Origin: QHWT01 sp046734675
Lineage (GTDB): Bacteria > Acidobacteriota > Vicinamibacteria > Vicinamibacterales > 2-12-FULL-66-21
Direction: 5' to 3'
Assembly: GCA_046734675.1 (NCBI GenBank)
Contig: JBKPRU010000219.1
Coordinates: 1-24,040, forward strand
DNA length: 24,040 nt
Below are positions 6,819-16,300 of the stretch, in pieces; the first letter of the stretch is position 1, and each line of letters opens with the position of its first letter. The position numbers and the translations under genes were made by a program. The notes under the pieces were generated by a model that was not told the origin of the DNA, searched no databases, and was given only the letters and a program-made list of their open reading frames with translations.

Positions 6819-9194
6819 TTGCGCACAGCAGGCGTAATCCCGACGACCCGTGTGCTTGGCGGCAAGGCCCGCCTTCGCCGGCGCGTCCGCATCGGCGCCG
6901 CCGCGGCAATGCTCGTCGCGACGGCGCTGGCGGGCCGCGCCGCCGTGAACGCGGTCGACGCTCGCGGCCGGGCATTCTTCGACGTCGGCACCGCGATTGC
7001 GGGTCAGCTGGAGGGGTTCGCCGCCGCGATCTCTTACGGTGACGTCTCGGCGTTGTCGCGCTTTTACGATTCACGTTTCCATGGTGCCGCGCTGGGGCTG
7101 ACTGTCCTCGAGGCTGCCGGGGTGAAAGACGGTATCGCGCGCCTGCGATTCGTGCCGGGTGCCACGCCGTCCACGGCAGCAGCGGCAGTGGACGAGTGGC
7201 GCACGTATTTCGATTCGTTCGCCGCGATTGTCGAGTCGCACCTCGTCCTCGAGCGGCTCGAGCGGTGGTCGACTACCGAGGCGACCGCGCTGGTGCGCTT
7301 CGAAGTGATCGGCACGCCGCGCGGCGATCCATGCAGCGCCATCGATCGCGGCTTGCTGCGGGCGTCCTACGCGATGTCCCCCGGGAGTCGGCCCGTGCTC
7401 ACCTCCGCGACACTCATCGAAGGAGAGCGCCTGCTGGCGGCGGTGCCACAGTTTCGCGACGTCGCTCCGTCTGCTGGTATTGCGTTCACCAATCGCTACT
7501 ATCCGCCCTTTCTCACCGAGCCGCTGCGCTTCGGCATGATTCGCTACGGGCCCGCCGGCATCACCGCGATCGATTACGACAACGACGGCTACGAAGATCT
7601 GTTCATCCCTGACGGCGTCGAATCAAAGCTGTTTCGCAACGCGCACGACGGCACGTTCGAGGACGTCACCGCACGCACACGACTCGCGGGTCTCGACGGC
7701 GTCAGCGTCGGCCTCTTCGCCGACTACGACAACGACGGGTTCAAGGACCTGTTCGTCTCGCGCACGTTCCGGCCCAATCAGCTGTTCCACAATCGGCGCG
7801 ACGGCACCTTTGTCGACGTCACCGCGCGGTCCGGCATCGGGGCCGACTGCTGCACCACCGTGGCCGCATGGGCCGACTACGACAACGATGGGTTCCTCGA
7901 TCTTTACGTCGGCCGCTACCTCGACCCGCGCCGCGACATCCCCCCCACGTTCTATGCGCGCAACGGCGAGCCCAATCAGCTCTATCGCAACAACCGCGAC
8001 GGCACGTTCACCAACGTCACCAATCGAGCCGGCGTCGGCGAGCGCGGCCTGTGCCTCGGCGTGGTCTGGGGCGACTACAACGATGACGGGTTTCCAGACC
8101 TCTACGTCGTGAACGACTTCGGCCGCAACACTCTGTATCGCAATAACCGCGACGGCACGTTCACGGACGTGACGGTTGCGACGAACACGCTCGCCTACGG
8201 TGCCGGGATGAGCGCGTCGTTCGCCGACATCGACAACGACGGCCGCTTCGACCTGTACGTGGCAAATATCCGCTCCGACTCGGCGTGGTTCGCGGAGGCC
8301 CCGACGGTGTGGCGCTACATGCTGAACTGTTGGCGGCAGGGGGTGTGGACCACCGACATGCCGCTCTACTTCGAGATCTTCCGCCAGTCCGGGTTTGGGT
8401 TCGTCGACGTCTTCAAGCAGATGGCATCCGGGAACACGCTGCTGCGCAACCGCGGCGACGGACGTTTCGATGACGTCACGGCCGCGGCGCAGGCGAATCC
8501 GCCCGGCTGGTTCTGGGGCGTGTCCATCGCGGACTTCGACAACGACGGATGGCAGGACGCGTACGCGGCGGACGGCTGGGTCAAGAACGATCCCGGTTCC
8601 GACATCGAAGCCGAGTTCCTCAACAACGTCGTCAGCCGCCAGCGTGAGTACAAGACGGGACGGTTCTTCGACCCGAGCTACTTCGGCCGCAGGTCGTGGC
8701 ACGGGTGGGAGCGCAACCGATATCTGCTGAACAACGGCGACGGGAGCTTTCGCGAAGTCGGACACGCCGCAGGCAACGACCTGCTGCTGAACAGCCGCGG
8801 CGTCGCGGTCGCCGACTTCTGGAACCGCGGACGCGTCGACATCGCGGTTGCCGCGTCGACGGAGCGGCACGCATTGCTGCGCAACGAGATCCCGATGGCG
8901 CGCCATTGGCTGGGCGTCGCCCTGGTCGGTACTGTGTCCAATCGCGACGCGGTGGGCGCGCGACTGACATTGCGCGCCGGCGGCATCACCCAGAGCCGGG
9001 AGGTGGTGCTCGGCGACGGCTACGGGTCGCAGAACACGCTGCGGCAGCATTTCGGCCTTGGGGCGACGGCCCGCGTCGAGGAACTCCGCGTCCGGTGGCC
9101 GCGCTCTGGCATCGTCCAGATCGTTCGCGACCTGCCCGCCGACCGGCTCGTCACCATCACGGAAGGAGTGGATGGGTGGGGCGGCACGCGATGA
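6819..9194 (+). CDS. FG-GAP/VCBS repeat protein with ASPIC/UnbV C-terminal domain and NTF2-like N-terminal region
   Basis: 791 residues, first gene of the operon. The TTG at 6819 follows AGGGGAA at about 8 nt; a GTG at 6852 is the alternative. Residues about 20-40 form a hydrophobic signal/anchor helix. Residues about 50-205 (AAAISYGDVSALSRFYDSRF onward) resemble an NTF2-like fold. Residues about 210-700 hold FG-GAP/VCBS repeats with six good DxDxDG Ca-binding loops (DYDNDGYED, DYDNDGFKD, DYDNDGFLD, DYNDDGFPD, DIDNDGRFD, DFDNDGWQD) and one decayed copy (DFWNRGRVD). Residues about 706-785 are the ASPIC/UnbV domain, ending RVRWPRSG. An unusual insert of about 45 residues rich in Trp and Phe lies after DIDNDGRFD. 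Such CRTAC1-like proteins are exported, probably beta-propellers that bind calcium; their role in bacteria is unknown. The stop overlaps the next ATG. Confidence 0.85.
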   Translation: MRTAGVIPTTRVLGGKARLRRRVRIGAAAAMLVATALAGRAAVNAVDARGRAFFDVGTAIAGQLEGFAAAISYGDVSALSRFYDSRFHGAALGLTVLEAAGVKDGIARLRFVPGATPSTAAAAVDEWRTYFDSFAAIVESHLVLERLERWSTTEATALVRFEVIGTPRGDPCSAIDRGLLRASYAMSPGSRPVLTSATLIEGERLLAAVPQFRDVAPSAGIAFTNRYYPPFLTEPLRFGMIRYGPAGITAIDYDNDGYEDLFIPDGVESKLFRNAHDGTFEDVTARTRLAGLDGVSVGLFADYDNDGFKDLFVSRTFRPNQLFHNRRDGTFVDVTARSGIGADCCTTVAAWADYDNDGFLDLYVGRYLDPRRDIPPTFYARNGEPNQLYRNNRDGTFTNVTNRAGVGERGLCLGVVWGDYNDDGFPDLYVVNDFGRNTLYRNNRDGTFTDVTVATNTLAYGAGMSASFADIDNDGRFDLYVANIRSDSAWFAEAPTVWRYMLNCWRQGVWTTDMPLYFEIFRQSGFGFVDVFKQMASGNTLLRNRGDGRFDDVTAAAQANPPGWFWGVSIADFDNDGWQDAYAADGWVKNDPGSDIEAEFLNNVVSRQREYKTGRFFDPSYFGRRSWHGWERNRYLLNNGDGSFREVGHAAGNDLLLNSRGVAVADFWNRGRVDIAVAASTERHALLRNEIPMARHWLGVALVGTVSNRDAVGARLTLRAGGITQSREVVLGDGYGSQNTLRQHFGLGATARVEELRVRWPRSGIVQIVRDLPADRLVTITEGVDGWGGTR

Positions 9195-10915
9195 CCCGAT
9201 TGGTGTGGCCCTTCGCGCTGTGGGGGGCCGCCGCGGCGCAGTCCGCCGGCCCGCCTCCCGATCGGTGGTTCGAAGATCTGACTGCCCGTGCCGGTGTGGC
9301 GGCACCCCATGCCAATCGCCGCTTCGACAATCCCTACGCACGCATCATGGCGGGGTATACGGCGCTTGGCGCGTCGGCGTCGGTTTCCGACTTCAATCGC
9401 GATGGCTTGGACGATCTCTTCGTCACGGACTCGGCCGAAGGCGGCCGCAATCATCTGTATCGGAACAACGGCAATTGGACGTTCACGGACGTCGCGGGCT
9501 CGGCCGGCGTGGCGAATGGCAACGACGCGCGGAACGCCACGGCGGATTCGCTCTGGTTCGATTTCGATGGCGATCGACTGCCGGATCTGCTGGTCGTTCG
9601 CTTCGGCCGGTCGCAACTGTTCCGTAACCGCGGCGACGGGCACTTCGACGACATTTCGACGCTGGCCGCGTTGCCGGAGTATCTGAATGCGATCACCGCC
9701 GTGGCGTTCGACTACGACCGCGACGGCGATCTCGATCTGCTGCTGGGCAGCTACTTCCAGCCCGTGAACATCTTCAAACCAGGCACACCGCGATTTTTCC
9801 CCGAGAGCTTTGAAACGGCGGACAACGGCGGCGGCCTCACGCTGCTGCGGAACGATGGCGGCCGGCGGCTGACCGACGTCACACGCGACGCCGGATTGGT
9901 CACCCATGGCTGGGTGCTCGACGTCGGACATGCGGATGCCGACGACGACGGTGACGAGGATCTGTACGTGGCCTGCGATTTCGGAACCGACCGATTTTTC
10001 GTGAACAACGGCAACGGGACGTTCCGCGACATCACCACGACTGCCATTGGCATCGACACGAAAAAAGGCATGAACGCCGAGTGGGGCGATTTCGACGGCG
10101 ACCTGCGTCCCGACATCTACGTGACCAACATCACGGACGACTACATGCGGGAGGGGAACTTCCTCTGGCGTAACAACGGCGACCTGACCTTCACCGACGT
10201 CTCCCGCGAAACCGGCACATGGGACACGGGGTGGGGATGGGGCGCGCAGTTCTTCGACTACGACAACGACGGCTGGCTCGATCTCTATGTCATGAACGGC
10301 TGGGTATCGGCGGGAAGCGACAGCTACGTGCCCGATATCTTCGCCATGATCGTCAAACCCGGAATCGACTTCGCCGACGTGCGCAACTGGCCGCCGATGG
10401 GCGCCAAGAGCCTGAGCGGCTATCAAAAGAAGCGGCTGTTCCACAACGAGGGCGGCGTGTCGTTCCGCGACGACGCCGCACGGCATGGCCTCGACTCGAC
10501 GCGCGACGGCCGCGGCGTCGCCGTCGCCGACTTCGACAACGACGGACGCCTCGATCTGTTCGTTGTCAATGCCAACAGCGCCCCGTTTCTCTATCGCAAC
10601 GTCGCGCCCGGCCCTGCGCACTGGGTCGAGCTCGTGTTGGAGGGCCGCGGCGCCAACCCCGACGCGATTGGCGCGCTGGTGCGGATCAGCGCCGCGGGGC
10701 GCACGCAGCTCCGGGCGGTGAACGGCGGCAATGGGTTCGCCGCCCAGGGCAGCCGTCGCGTGCATGCCGGCATCGGCCGCGCGACCACCATCGAGCGCGT
10801 CGAGATTCGCTGGCCGTCAGGGACGCGACAGGTGCTTCGCGACCTCACGCCAGACTGCATCCATGTCATTCGCGAGGGACAGCCGCAGACCGCGGCGCTC
10901 TCCGTTCAGCGGTGA
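9191..10915 (+). CDS. CRTAC1-like FG-GAP/ASPIC protein, tandem paralogue A
   Basis: 574 residues from the ATG at 9191, which overlaps the previous stop (ATGA). The frame is open further upstream but that part is antisense-like, low-complexity sequence inside the previous gene. A signal peptide is visible (hydrophobic stretch to about AAAQSA, residue 18). FG-GAP repeats follow from about residue 25 with DFNRDGLDD, DYDRDGDLD, DADDDGDED, DYDNDGWLD and DFDNDGRLD as Ca-binding loops. The ASPIC/UnbV domain is at about 490-565 and ends EIRWPSG. The central block with DTKKGMN and GWGWGAQFFDYDNDG is closely matched in the gene at 11627, so these two are duplicates separated by the TPR gene. No catalytic motif; likely periplasmic or surface-exposed. 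Confidence 0.87.
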   Translation: MTRLVWPFALWGAAAAQSAGPPPDRWFEDLTARAGVAAPHANRRFDNPYARIMAGYTALGASASVSDFNRDGLDDLFVTDSAEGGRNHLYRNNGNWTFTDVAGSAGVANGNDARNATADSLWFDFDGDRLPDLLVVRFGRSQLFRNRGDGHFDDISTLAALPEYLNAITAVAFDYDRDGDLDLLLGSYFQPVNIFKPGTPRFFPESFETADNGGGLTLLRNDGGRRLTDVTRDAGLVTHGWVLDVGHADADDDGDEDLYVACDFGTDRFFVNNGNGTFRDITTTAIGIDTKKGMNAEWGDFDGDLRPDIYVTNITDDYMREGNFLWRNNGDLTFTDVSRETGTWDTGWGWGAQFFDYDNDGWLDLYVMNGWVSAGSDSYVPDIFAMIVKPGIDFADVRNWPPMGAKSLSGYQKKRLFHNEGGVSFRDDAARHGLDSTRDGRGVAVADFDNDGRLDLFVVNANSAPFLYRNVAPGPAHWVELVLEGRGANPDAIGALVRISAAGRTQLRAVNGGNGFAAQGSRRVHAGIGRATTIERVEIRWPSGTRQVLRDLTPDCIHVIREGQPQTAALSVQR

Positions 10916-10919
10916 CCTC

Positions 10920-11630
10920 ATGAAGCGCATACGTGTGATCCCGATATACGCGGCGCTCACGCTGTTCGCGTCCGCTACCGTACCCGCGACGGAGGGACCA
11001 GACCTGCCGGAGCTCGAGCTCCGCGTGGCCGCCGAGCCGGACAACCTCGAAGCTGCGAACGCCTACCGTCGGTCGGTGATCGATGCGGGCGAGTACGACC
11101 GCGCCCTGCGATTCTTCGCGAAGCTCGTCGAGTCGCATCCCGACGCGGCCAACGCGCACCTCAATTACGGGTTCGCGTATGTCGACAAGATTCCCGTCGC
11201 CGGATCGATCACCCAGGTGATCCTTGCCAACGCGGCGCTGACGCAGTTCACACGCGCGATTGAGCTGCGCCCCTCCTGGATCGGCTACTACACCCGCGGC
11301 GCGAGCTATCTCTTCTGGCCGAAGATTTTCAAACGTGCGTCGCTGGGGATCGCCGACCTCGAACAGGCGCTGCGCATCCAGCGCGGCGAGCCGCGGCGGG
11401 CGTACCACGTCCGCACCTACGTCACGCTCGGCGACGGGTACGTCAAGATCGATGCCCTCGATCGCGCCCGCGCGCTCTGGTCGGAAGGCCTGCGTGAATT
11501 TCCCGACACTCCGGCGCTGCAGCAGCGCGTCGGCGCCAGCGCCGCCGAACTGTCCGCGATCATCGAGCGCGCCTTCGATCCGGCCCAGCGCGTCGACACC
11601 GATCTCAGCCCGCTGTGGAGTGGGCGATGA
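10920..11630 (+). CDS. Exported TPR-repeat protein
   Basis: 236 residues from the ATG at 10920, 4 nt after the previous stop; the longer open frame from 10731 lies within the previous gene. The N-terminus MKRIRVIPIYAALTLFASAT is a signal peptide. The rest is alpha-helical with TPR signatures: AANAYRRSVIDAGEYDRALR, then AHLNYGFAYV and a third around TLGDGYVKIDALDRARALW. TPRs form protein-binding superhelices, so the product is likely a periplasmic scaffold for the neighbouring FG-GAP proteins. It overlaps the downstream paralogue by ATGA. It is wedged between the two duplicated FG-GAP genes, which fits duplication of a module, although only one TPR copy is present. Partners are inferred from the operon only. 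Confidence 0.82.
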   Translation: MKRIRVIPIYAALTLFASATVPATEGPDLPELELRVAAEPDNLEAANAYRRSVIDAGEYDRALRFFAKLVESHPDAANAHLNYGFAYVDKIPVAGSITQVILANAALTQFTRAIELRPSWIGYYTRGASYLFWPKIFKRASLGIADLEQALRIQRGEPRRAYHVRTYVTLGDGYVKIDALDRARALWSEGLREFPDTPALQQRVGASAAELSAIIERAFDPAQRVDTDLSPLWSGR

Positions 11631-13333
11631 AACCGGTGCCCCTCATCGCCGCCGTGCTGGTGCTGGCCGCGGCGCCGGCCGCACCCGAGCGCTGTCGCAT
11701 CCGGTTCGAGGAGGTCGCGGCGAAAGCCGGTCTCCGCGCGGTGCATCAGACCCGGACCTTCAAGGGACCATATGCCGACGTCCTGGGCATGTTCACCGCC
11801 GGCGGCGCCGCCGTGGCGGTCGCCGACTACGACAACGATGGGCGCGACGACGTGTTCGTCACGAATTCGGAGGAAGGGACACCCAGTCGTCTCTTCCACA
11901 ACGACGGCGATTTCCACTTCAGCGACGTCACGGTGCGCGCCGGCCTCGGCGCCGGCAACGATCGCCGGTCCATCGTCTCGGATGCGTTGTGGCTCGATTA
12001 CGACAACGACGGCTGGCGTGATCTCCTCATCGTCCGGTTCGGAACGCCGCTGCTGTATCACAACGACGGAGGCACCCGTTTCCTCGACATCACCGCCTCG
12101 TCCGGCCTGACGACTTTCGCCAACAGCATTGCCGCGATTGCGTTCGACGCCGACAACGACGGCTTCGTCGACGTGCTGCTCGGGCACTACTTCCCGCCGG
12201 TGAACCTGATCGATCTGCCCACCTACCGCGTGCTGCCGAACGATCTGGATAACGCGACCAATGGCGGCGGCGTGTCGCTCTGGCGCAATACCGGCAATGG
12301 ACGCTTCGTCGATGTCACGCGCGAGACGGGCTTGGCGGGACACACCGGCTGGACGCTCGATCTCGGCCACGGCGATTTCAACAACGATGGTCTGCAGGAC
12401 GTGTACGTCGCCTCCGATTACGGCACCGACCGTTTGTACGTCAACGAAGGACGGGGCCGGTTCAAGGAGGTCACGGCCGAGGCGATCGGTTTGGACACGA
12501 AGAAGGGCATGAACGTCGATGTCGCCGATTACGACAACGACGGGTGGCTCGACGTGTACACGACGAACATCTACGACGAGTACATGAAAGAGTGCGCCAT
12601 GCTCTGGCACAACAACGGCGATGGCACGTTCACGGATCTCTCGCGTGAGACCGCGACGTGCGATACGGGCTGGGGCTGGGCGGCAAAGTTCGCGGATCTC
12701 GACAACGACGGCTGGCTCGATCTGTTCGTTACGAACGGGCTGCGTTCGGCGGGACCCGATAACTACATTCCCGTGCTCGTGCAGATGATTACGGCGCCGG
12801 GCGTCGATTTCTCGGACGTGCGATCGTGGCCGCCGATCGGCAATATGAGCTGGAGCGGCAAGCAGCGCAAGCGGCTCTTTCACGGTCTCGACGGCCACAC
12901 CTTCACTGAGGTCGCGGCGGACGCCGGGGTGGACAACGACAAGGACGGCCGCGGGCTTGCGCTCGCGGACTTCGACAACGACGGCCGTCTCGACATCGTG
13001 CAGACCAACGCACGACAACCCATCCTGGTGTATCGGGGGACGACGGATGCGCCGGGCAACTGGATAGAACTGTCACTGACCGGCGCGACCGTGCGCGACG
13101 CCATTGGTGCACGCGTGACCGTTACCGCGGGCGGCCGCACGCAAATCCGCGAGGTGGACGGCGGTAACGGCTACGCGGGGCAGAGCAGCGCGCGTCTGCA
13201 CTTCGGCCTGGGCCGGGCGTCGAGTGTGGACAGCGTCACGATCCGCTGGCCGGACGGCGTGGTGGAACGAGTCGCTGTTCGCATCAACTCCGTCGCGCGG
13301 GTGCGCGAGGGCGATGCGGGGACACGGCCATGA
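11627..13333 (+). CDS. CRTAC1-like FG-GAP/ASPIC protein, tandem paralogue B
   Basis: 568 residues from the ATG at 11627 (ATGA overlap with the TPR gene; a GTG at 11615 is four codons upstream and less likely). A signal peptide covers about residues 1-20 (PLIAAVLVLAAAPAA). Seven clean DxDxDG loops are seen: DYDNDGRDD, DYDNDGWRD, DADNDGFVD, DFNNDGLQD, DYDNDGWLD, DLDNDGWLD and DFDNDGRLD. The ASPIC/UnbV domain is at about 488-563, ending IRWPDGV. It shares with paralogue A the DTKKGMN block, the GWGW segment and the SDVRSWPPIG region, and both are close in length. It keeps more complete calcium loops than paralogue A, where two are decayed. Likely exported; no enzymatic motif visible. Confidence 0.88.
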   Translation: MKPVPLIAAVLVLAAAPAAPERCRIRFEEVAAKAGLRAVHQTRTFKGPYADVLGMFTAGGAAVAVADYDNDGRDDVFVTNSEEGTPSRLFHNDGDFHFSDVTVRAGLGAGNDRRSIVSDALWLDYDNDGWRDLLIVRFGTPLLYHNDGGTRFLDITASSGLTTFANSIAAIAFDADNDGFVDVLLGHYFPPVNLIDLPTYRVLPNDLDNATNGGGVSLWRNTGNGRFVDVTRETGLAGHTGWTLDLGHGDFNNDGLQDVYVASDYGTDRLYVNEGRGRFKEVTAEAIGLDTKKGMNVDVADYDNDGWLDVYTTNIYDEYMKECAMLWHNNGDGTFTDLSRETATCDTGWGWAAKFADLDNDGWLDLFVTNGLRSAGPDNYIPVLVQMITAPGVDFSDVRSWPPIGNMSWSGKQRKRLFHGLDGHTFTEVAADAGVDNDKDGRGLALADFDNDGRLDIVQTNARQPILVYRGTTDAPGNWIELSLTGATVRDAIGARVTVTAGGRTQIREVDGGNGYAGQSSARLHFGLGRASSVDSVTIRWPDGVVERVAVRINSVARVREGDAGTRP

Positions 13334-16300
13334 TCGGCGTCAGGCTTCGCATCGTCGTCATCGCCGCGGCCGTCGTTTCCCTTGCCGACGTTCGCGCCGT
13401 CGGTATCGAGAGCGGTCCGGACGAGCGGTTGTGGCAATACCGCAATCTCGGAAAGGCGTTCTACGAGAATCCCACGACGCAAGGCGAGGCCGTCGAGCAG
13501 TTCCGCAAGGCCCTCGACCTCGCGCCCGAGTCGGCGCGCGAGCGGTTGAACTATGGGCTCGCGCTCCTGCGCGCCGGGAAGACCGAGGAAGGAATCCGCG
13601 AGCTCGAAAAGGTGCAGCAGCAGGATCCGGCCCTGCCGCACACGTGGTTCAACCTGGGAATTCAGTACAAGAAGCGCGGCACCGACCAATGGAACGCGCG
13701 CGCGATCCAGCAGTTCGAGCAGATGGTGCGTCTCGTAGGAGACGAACCCGTCTCGCACTTCAATCTCGGATACCTGTATAAGATCGCCGGCCGTCCTGCG
13801 GACGCGCTGAGAGAGTTCGAGACGGCGGCGCGTCTTGCCCCTACGCTCGCCGGTCCACACTTCCAGTTGTACAACGCCTATCGGGATCCCGCGGTGGGGC
13901 GTCTCGACGATGCGCGGCGCGAACAGGAGCGTTTTCAGGAGATCAAGCGGCGCAACGCGGGTGCTGTCATTCCCGAAGATCTCGAGTGGGGCTACTACGC
14001 CGAGATCTACGACCCGGCGGATGCCGCGGCCGAGGACGCTGATCCGCCGCCCCGTCCGCCGTCGTTTGCGGCACGCGAAATCCTGCGCTTAGCGAACCCT
14101 TCCGCGGCGGCGCTCGTCGTCTTCGATGCAGACCACGACCAACGCCCTGACGCCATCGTCTGGTCGACGGCCGGCGTGTACTTGCTGAAAGGTGGCGACA
14201 CGATCGTCCACGACAGCGGACTGGAGTCCCTCGAAGGCGTTGTGTCGATCGCGCCCGCCGACTACGACAACGATGGTGCCGTGGATCTCGCAGTCATGAC
14301 CCGTGACGGCGCGATGCTCTGGCATCACGAGGATGGCCTCAGGTTCGCGCCGCAGCCGGCGCCGCTCGCTGGCGGCCACATCGTACGCGCGGCATGGCTC
14401 GACTACGACCACGACTACGATCTCGACCTGCTGCTGTTCGGGGATCGCAATCGACTCTTCCGCAACTCGGGGCCCGCGGGTTTCGTGGATGTGACCGCGG
14501 AGTTTCCGTTTGCCGCCGGGCAGCCACTCGACGCGGTCGTCGTCGAGGCAACGGCTGACGCTGTGGGCCGCGATGTGCTGGTCAGCTACCGCGATCGCGG
14601 CGGCGTGCTCTATCGAGACGAGCTGGAAGGGAAGTTCAAGGCGGAGCCGCTGAACGAGCTGCCGGAGGGGAGCTCACCGATTCTTGCGCGCGACATCAAT
14701 CGCGACGGATGGGTCGACGTCATCACCGCTGCCGCGGGGGAGACGCGGCTGCTCCTCAATAGCAGGGGGCATTTCGCGACGGCAACGGGCGCATCCGTTC
14801 ACGCCGACGCGGGCCTCGCCGCCGCGGACTTCGAGCGGCTTGGCGTGACCGATCTCGTCGTCGGCGATCGGCTGCTTCGCTGGACGAAGGACCGGCTGCT
14901 CGAGACCCATGTGGACCTCGGTGCCGCCGTCGCACGAGCGACAGCGGACTTCAATGCCGACGGTCGACTCGATCTGCTGACCGTCGACGGGGCAGGCCGC
15001 GTCGGTCTCGCGCTCAACACCTCCGACGACGTACGCGAGTGGCTGCGCGTGTCGCTGACCGGTGTCAAAAACCTGCGGTCGGGGGCGGGCGCGGTCATCG
15101 AAGTCAAGGCGGGCACGCGCTATCAGAAGGCGCTGTATGAGGGCGTGCCGGTGGTGTTCGGCCTGGGCGAGCGGACTCAGGTCGACACGGTGCGGATCAC
15201 CTGGCCCAACGGCCTCGTGCAGAACGAGCTACGCCAGCGGGCGGGCGCTGCAATCGCGATCAAGGAAGCGCCCCGCCTGTCGGGCTCGTGCCCGATGATC
15301 TTCACGTGGGATGGCGCCCGCTTCCGCTTCATCACCGACGTTCTCGGCGTCGCGCCGCTCGGCGCGAGCGCCGGCGACGGCACCTACTTTCCCGTCGATC
15401 GTGATGAATACGTGCAAGTGCCGGCCGACGCGCTGGCCATCTCCGATGGCGAGTACGAGGTCCGCGTGACCGAGGAACTCCGTGAAGTCTCGTATCTCGA
15501 TCGCATCCAGCTGATTGCCGTCGATCATCCCGCGGCAACCGCGATTCTCACGAACGACAAGTTCAAGGCGCCACCCTTCCCCGAGTTCCGGCTGTTCGGC
15601 GTGGACCGGCCGATCCCGCCGCACGCGGCCTACGACGATCGCGGCCGCGATGTGCTGGACGCGCTGCTGATGGAAGACCGGAGGTATCCGGACGGGTACC
15701 GCCGCGACTTCAAAGGCGTTGCCCAGCCCCACCACCTCGACCTCGACTTCGGGTCGGCGGCGCCGGACAACCGCGCGCTGCTGGTGCTGAACGGATGGGT
15801 GGACTGGGCGGACGGCAGTACGTTCCGTGGCGCCGCACAGGAGGGCGCGGCGCTGCTGCTCCCGTCCCTGCAGGTGAAAGACGCGCGCGGCGCGTGGCAG
15901 ACGGTGATCGAGGACATGGGGATTCCCGCCGGAAAACCCAAGACGATCGTCGTAGACCTGACCGGCCGGTTTCTGTCTGCCTCGCGCGAGGTGCGCATTG
16001 TCACGAACCTGTGCGTGTACTGGGATCGCATCTATCTGAGCGACCGCATAGAGGCTCCGGATGTCGTCCAGACGCCGCTCGATCCGGTGCGTGCCGACCT
16101 GCGCTTCCGCGGCTTCTCGCGCGCGATCGTAGATCCCGAGCGGAAACAGCCGGAGGCGTTCGACTACCAGGACGTGAGGCCAGTCACGATGTGGAATCCG
16201 ACGCCGGGCCTCTATACGCGCTTCGGCGACGTGCGGCCGCTGCTCGCCGCGGCGGACGATCGTCTCGTCGTGATGGGATCGGGCGACGAGGTCCGCCTGC

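Noticed and set aside
7560..13000. Recurring DNA words such as GACTACGACAACGACGG that look like direct repeats
   Set aside because: They encode the DxDxDG calcium loops in frame and vary at third positions, so they are protein repeats, not a mobile or CRISPR repeat. Spacing is irregular and there are no constant spacers.
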